Source of the DNA: Harmothoe impar
Lineage: Eukaryota; Annelida; Polychaeta; Phyllodocida; Polynoidae
Assembly (NCBI GenBank): GCA_947462335.1
Contig: OX381717.1
Span: 47,907,523-47,971,522 of the forward strand
Direction: 5' to 3'
Length of the DNA: 64,000 nucleotides
Part shown: positions 59,901 to 64,000 of the stretch, piece by piece
Layout of the letters: each line of letters starts with the position of its first letter
Numbering within the stretch: the first letter of the stretch is position 1
The notes under the pieces: generated by a model
What the model was told of the DNA's origin: nothing
The model's input: the letters and a program-made list of their open reading frames with translations, nothing else
Databases searched by the model: none
Translations under genes and position numbers: made by a program

Positions 59901-62900
59901 CCAGAGTGTCTCAATTTCTATCAAAAATGTGGTTTTTAGTCAAGCTATTCAGGTATACCATTGATGAGGATCTAAGTGACAGCCATCTTGAAATTCTGAT
60001 AAGATTGGAGAATATCTAGATTTAGTTGAAGTTCTATATTCCTGGGTCTAATGATCATATATAGAAGGCTGTGTGGCAGCTTTGACCGGCTTGATAGAAA
60101 ACAGTTTTTTAAGGGAAGATGAGCTACTAATCACTAATATAAATTGTTACGACTTCCATTAACCTTTCCAGCCCATTTATATCCTCATCTGCCCTAAATA
60201 AACCATTTTCTATCAAGCCGGTCAAAGATGGCACCCAGTCAAAGATGGCACCCAGACGTTCACATTGGCCTGATCTCGTAAGACACAGCCAGAAAACGAA
60301 TTATCAGTTCTGGAAAATATATCTTTAAAGAAGACGTTGATCCCTTATCAGGAGACATATGCCAGCCTTTTTAAAAGAGAACTATTTTGAATATTTCATA
60401 ACTTTGTACATGTGGAGCTGTGTGGTCTATGGGTGACATTTTTTCTCATATAATACACCTCATTGTGTACACAGTGTTTCAGCATGAGGCCTGGACCTGT
60501 GTGGTACCACAACTACAGAGACCTGACAGCACCAACAACCTCGCCCTCCGCAGGCCTGCATACCTAAGTACCACACCCTTCGGGTCAGTACACACAACTA
60601 AAAGAAAGTAGTCTATGTATATAATTGATAAATATTTGATATAGAATAGTAGTGTTTCAAACTGTTAAAATTATTTAATGATCAGTTTTTCAAAGCCAAT
60701 TGACAAAGATATAGCCTTAATATTTATTTATCTAGGGCTCATACCCCAGCATACCTTGTGGATGGAAATGACAACCCTGTATGGAGTGCATCTTACTGTA
60801 CCTACACAAGCTGGACGGTGCAGCCCTGGTTCGTGGTGGATCTAGGCATGGTAACAATGGTCAATGGGGTGAAACTGATCAATGGACAGGGTTGAACGTA
60901 TTCAACCATTGTTTAAACCCAGATATTGTTATGTTTTTTCCTCTATCATATTGAAAATTTACTATAAAATGTACTTTATGATATCATGTCATGCTTTAAA
61001 ACCAAAGGGGATCTAATTAATATTGAAGGTTAAGGGGGCAGATTTTATTCATATCATTTTTTTCATTCTAGATCACTACATCAAAGATCTCACCATCTAT
61101 GTAGGAAACAATGAGGGTCCAGCCACTCCATTTGATGCATCTCAGTATGAGGTGTGTGCTAAGGTGTGTCACATGCAGACGGTGAGAGGCCGGTACTACG
61201 CCTGCCACACCCGACCCTGGGGGCGCCACGTGGCATTGTCCGTTCACATCACTACACTTTGGTACATACTGCTGTGTGACATGCAAGTCTATGGAGACAT
61301 TGCAACAGGTAACTAGAGTGTGTTTGCCCACCCTTCAACCCCTTCCACCCCATAAGCCAATATGTTGCATACAATTGCATTGCATTACAAGAAATACAGT
61401 GGTGAAGTGGTGAAACTTTCTGATTTGTTATTTTAAGACAACTCATTATATAAATATATAAGTTAGTCAGATAAACACAACCAACAACAACAAAAGGTTT
61501 GAAGAATGACAGAAGTGAGATTTTATTTTTAAATAACCATCACGACGTTTCGGCCTTACATGGCCTTCTTCAGCTGATTTGTTCTAAAAAAATATAGTGA
61601 CACCCCTGAAAGAGGTAAGCAACTTTTGTACCCTTCCACTCCAAATTCACTTATGAAAGTGGGGAGGAATAATTCTTTCCATTTCTTAGTAGGACAGACA
61701 AGTGGATTAAAATTGAATCATCCCACAGTAGTATAAAAATATAAACATCTCTGCTTCTCCACTTTAGATATGTCCTTCATGAGTCGTGAGTCGGGTCTGA
61801 CACGGACCCCGTCAATCTCCACCCAGTGGCGGCTGTATGACGATGATGACACAACCTGTGTGGATGCTGCAGAGGATCTGCTGGGAGAGCTGGGAGAAGG
61901 ACACCAGCTGTCCCTCACTCTCCAGTGGTGTCCTGGTGAGAAGAACAGTATGTACCTAGCTGGGGCTACATACAGGTGAAGAACACAATTCTACATATTA
62001 CATAATACCTTGATAATCCGGCCTTCAATAATCCAGCAGCATTGACTAAGAGCTAGTATGATGGATCAATGCAGCACTAGCAAGTTACTTTCTTGCACTG
62101 CATTGACTCAATATGATGACAAATGAATATAAGGTGTAAGGCATAATACAATATTAGGGGGATGTATTTGGACATGTGGACCAGTTTAATGTCATGACAG
62201 TACAGTCAACCCTGATTAGTCAGTCTTCAATAATCTGGCACCCTAGACTTTTTTTACAGGGACAATCCAATATAATGAATACAAATATCGTTCAATAATC
62301 CATCCGATTCAACATCCAGTCATGTTTTACCTGGAATGGGAGTGGTTGGTTATCAAAGTTTGGTCTTGTACCCAGTTTTACAAAAAAAAATCCTCACACA
62401 CCTCCCTGTATGTAAGAGGCGTAAGGAGGGAAAGTTTAACATTTAACCAATAATATATTGATATCGCCGACCGCGGGGTGTGTATCGATGAATAACGACC
62501 CGAGGTGCGTAGCACATAAGCCGAGGCATATTCAGCATATCAGAACGATTCTGAATTCCCCATTCAGAATCGTTCTGATATTCAGAATATCAGAACGATT
62601 TCACCCCCCCCAAGTCTCTGGTATGCACCAATATCAGAACGGGAATATTACGTAAAAAGCACGGTGTAAGCCCATATCGTATAATAACAGTGTATGCCAG
62701 GTTCTACACCATTCCCTCAGATGTCTGTCCATGAGAAAGACTAGTTGAATGACATGTCTGTATGTGTGTCTGCAGGTGTAAGAAGGGATAGTTAAATGAT
62801 GAGTGTGTCTCATGAGATCAGGCCAATGGGAGCGTCTTTGACCGGGTGCCATCTTTCACTGGGTGCCATCTTTGACTGGGTGCTATCTTTGACCTCCTGA

Positions 62901-63462
62901 CAGAAAACGGTTTATTTAGGGAAGGTGAAGTTATATATGGAGGTATAACCACCACCATTTTCTTTAGTTTATCCCTTACATATCAAACAAGAAATTAATT
63001 TCTTTTAAATCTCTTTTCTCATGGTGGCCGGTCAAAGAAGGCACCCAGTCTAAGATGGCACCAGGTCACAGATAGCACCCAATCAAAGACGTTCACATTG
63101 GCCCGATCTCATGAGACATAGCCTGATATGACTGCTGTATCCTTTGTTCTACACCACTGCTTCCCATATCTCTCTGTGTATTACAGATGTAAGGAGGATG
63201 TGTACGTGAACGTGACACATGGTGCAGACCTCAGGTTCACCATACTACAGACTGCAGGCAGCCCCACCCTCTCCAACATCAGCGGGCGGCTGGGGTTCTA
63301 CAAGGGCTGCCCCCGAACCGGGCAGACTGAGAGGGCGGGGTGCTGAGGTCCAGGTTCCTGTGCCGCTGTGAGGTCACGTGCCACCTGGTGCTAAGGCTGA
63401 GGTACCAGGACCTGCCACTAGAGGGAGACACCAGGATCTGTACACTTAAAGTGTATGATTAG
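53975..63462 (+). CDS. Secreted multi-exon protein with F-type lectin (FTP) domains
   Basis: Proposed exons: 53975-54041 (signal peptide RACGGNLLFFILICYI), 57007-57135, 58845-58994, 59453-59683, 60483-60583, 60736-60890, 61072-61308, 61768-61975, 63187-63462. Early junctions are phase 1. Exons 60483-61308 make a full FTP domain: NLALRRPAYLSTTPFG, AYLVDGNDNPVW, WFVVDLGMV, DLTIYVGN, GRYYACHT, LLCDMQVYG. Exon 59453-59683 is the second half of another FTP domain (TTNVRVLVGS, GRYVCVYM, QVCELEVYS). The last exons have DDDDTTCVDA and CKEDVYVNVTHG. Fucose-binding lectin function is inferred. Problems: the 59683/60483 junction is phase 1 to phase 0, so an exon may be missing or two genes may be joined. 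The last exon has a frameshift near 63340. Confidence 0.75.
54293..55562. mobile_element. TIR element, CACAGCCAAAAATAATTTTCT ends, in intron 1 of the FTP gene
   Basis: 21 bp inverted ends (CACAGCCAAAAATAATTTTC at 54293, inverse ending 55562). Flanking sub-terminal zones are rich in AAGAAAAT, TTCTTGATT and their inverses. No transposase. The ORF at 55410 is repeat-derived. Confidence 0.85.
56089..56769. mobile_element. Large copy (681 bp) of the CCGTAAAACCTCGCG MITE
   Basis: Same tips and TA flanks as 6911-7132 but with about 450 bp extra interior, including a direct repeat of GACAATGCAGTGTACCGCTA (about 56310 and 56447). Lies in intron 1 of the FTP gene. Confidence 0.88.
57707..57848. repeat. 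Minisatellite, ~66 bp unit, left block
   Basis: Units begin CAGGTTGCTATAGG and contain CAGACCCTGCCCCACCCC and CTGCTTGTAGAGTCTCC. Two full units and part of a third. Continues at 58615-58844. Confidence 0.88.
57922..58555. repeat. Inverted pair of tRNA-derived SINE copies
   Basis: The left arm 57922-58207 and right arm 58372-58555 are inverted copies (ATTAGGGTACAAACAxGGTG, GAGTGGGTTGTACCT, GTGGATTCATGATGCAGAGG, CAAGTCATATCTTGGTGACC). GTAGTGGTTAGCATGG and GGTCAAATCCC resemble pol III A and B boxes. It splits the minisatellite in intron 2 of the FTP gene. Confidence 0.8.
58615..58844. repeat. Minisatellite, ~66 bp unit, right block ending at an exon
   Basis: Four degenerate units. The last unit's CTGCTTGTAG is the 3' splice site of exon 58845-58994. 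Confidence 0.85.
60069..60291. mobile_element. Degraded element with TTTGACCGG subterminal words
   Basis: CAGCTTTGACCGGCTTGATA on the left, GCCGGTCAAAGATGGCACCC then AGTCAAAGATGGCACCCAGA and GATCTCGTAAGACACAGCC on the right. Relative of 62803-63122. In an intron or gap of the FTP gene. Confidence 0.7.
61480..61600. repeat. Possible Penelope-like element end
   Basis: CACGACGTTTCGGCCTTACA then TGGCCTTCTTCAG is a word group seen at ends of Penelope-like and related retroelements. No coding part. Confidence 0.4.
62455..62690. mobile_element. Composite fold-back element
   Basis: The left part matches one arm of the 17237-17355 hairpin (GTATCGATGAATAACGACC). The right part matches 16371-16555 in reverse (ATCAGAACGATTCTGAATTC, CACCCCCCCCAAGTCTC, CACGGTGTAAGCCCATATCG). 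Confidence 0.75.
62803..63122. mobile_element. TIR element with subterminal GGGTGCCATCTTTGACT array
   Basis: Ends TGTCTCATGAGATC and GATCTCATGAGACA. Array of three to four ~17 bp units at each end (GACCGGGTGCCATCTTTC and inverse). Ends 64 bp before the last FTP-gene exon. Confidence 0.82.
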
Positions 63463-64000
63463 ATTAGTTTAACTATTTGAGGATATCATACATAGCTGAG
63501 TGGGATGCACCCCAGCCCCCACGAGTGAAATACGTCAGGGAAGTATCAATGTAGTTGGCATTTGCATTTTCTTTTAAATTGAAGCCATTTAATTAGGGAA
63601 AAATAACTTTTTCTTTGCTCATATACTTATATCTCTATAATTGTAGACAAAGATGTATTTGTGTGCATGGATTTTTACAACTTTGTTAAAAAGTACAATT
63701 ATAATCATGTATCTAAGAAATGTTTTAGTAGTGGTGTAACTATGCTGTGTAGATATTCACAAAAATCGCAAATACGTGGTAGCTCTCCCAGGTTTAAAGC
63801 GTTTAAAGCGTTATGTCGTTTTGGACTAGGGGATTATTGATATGCTATTCCATGATAATTCAGACGTCAGATGGCCAGAAGTTGCCCTTAGGGGGACTTA
63901 GTGCAGCCTGGAGGCTGAGGAGGAGTGAGGTCCTAAAATGGCTATAGTGTATATGTCAAGACAAAACCAGACACAGTAAATTATGATTAATAACTATATA

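Noticed and set aside
60429..60583. Separate gene starting at 60429 with a signal peptide before the FTP domain
   Set aside because: The hydrophobic stretch is weak and overlaps a good polypyrimidine/TTTCAG acceptor at 60482. Kept only as an alternative to the missing-exon explanation.

Overview
This is a window of animal nuclear DNA. Genes have GT-AG introns, domains are split over phase-1 exons, base composition is AT-rich, and inverted-repeat (MITE-like) elements are very abundant. The gene families (secreted PAN/fibrinogen-like protein, F-type lectin domains, a subtilase, an expanded set of intronless rhodopsin-type receptors) and the frequent AGGCCTA words suggest a marine invertebrate. 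I cannot decide between mollusc, other lophotrochozoan, echinoderm or hemichordate.

Layout. (1) 1-3.6 kb: the 5' part of a subtilisin-like protease gene on the minus strand. It runs off the left edge, and the Asp and His catalytic exons are visible. (2) 4-8 kb: inverted-repeat elements only, including one with ~185 bp arms. (3) 8.5-50 kb: a cluster of one intronless peptide-receptor-like GPCR subfamily. It holds five intact genes (B 17.6-18.6 minus, C 20.9-22.0 minus, D 32.2-33.2 minus, E 35.3-36.3 plus, F 48.7-49.7 plus), one gene split by a transposon (A, 8.5-10.9 plus), one decayed copy (11.4-12.4 plus) and two short relics beside C and D. An unrelated class-A GPCR lies inside the cluster at 25.6-26.7 minus. 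(4) 39.5-47.4 kb: a four-exon PAN/apple plus fibrinogen-like secreted protein gene between receptors E and F. Its first intron carries a defective CR1/jockey-like LINE, which is itself interrupted by a TIR element. (5) 51-53.3 kb: inverted-repeat elements. (6) 54.0-63.5 kb: a secreted multi-exon gene on the plus strand with F-type lectin (FTP) exons. Its introns hold a splice-site-bearing minisatellite, an inverted tRNA-SINE pair and elements with subterminal (TCTTTGACCGG...) arrays.

Functionally, the receptor cluster looks like a lineage-specific family of chemosensory or neuropeptide receptors growing by tandem duplication, inversion and gene conversion and losing members to transposon insertion. 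The fibrinogen-like and FTP genes are probably carbohydrate-recognising secreted proteins, possibly of innate immunity. I see no operons, CRISPR arrays, rRNA genes or functional tRNAs. The main results are the D/E gene-conversion tract, the exact transposon insertion in receptor A, several element boundaries fixed by terminal inverted repeats or an empty site, and single-base or two-base frameshifts in the subtilase and FTP genes that may be assembly errors.
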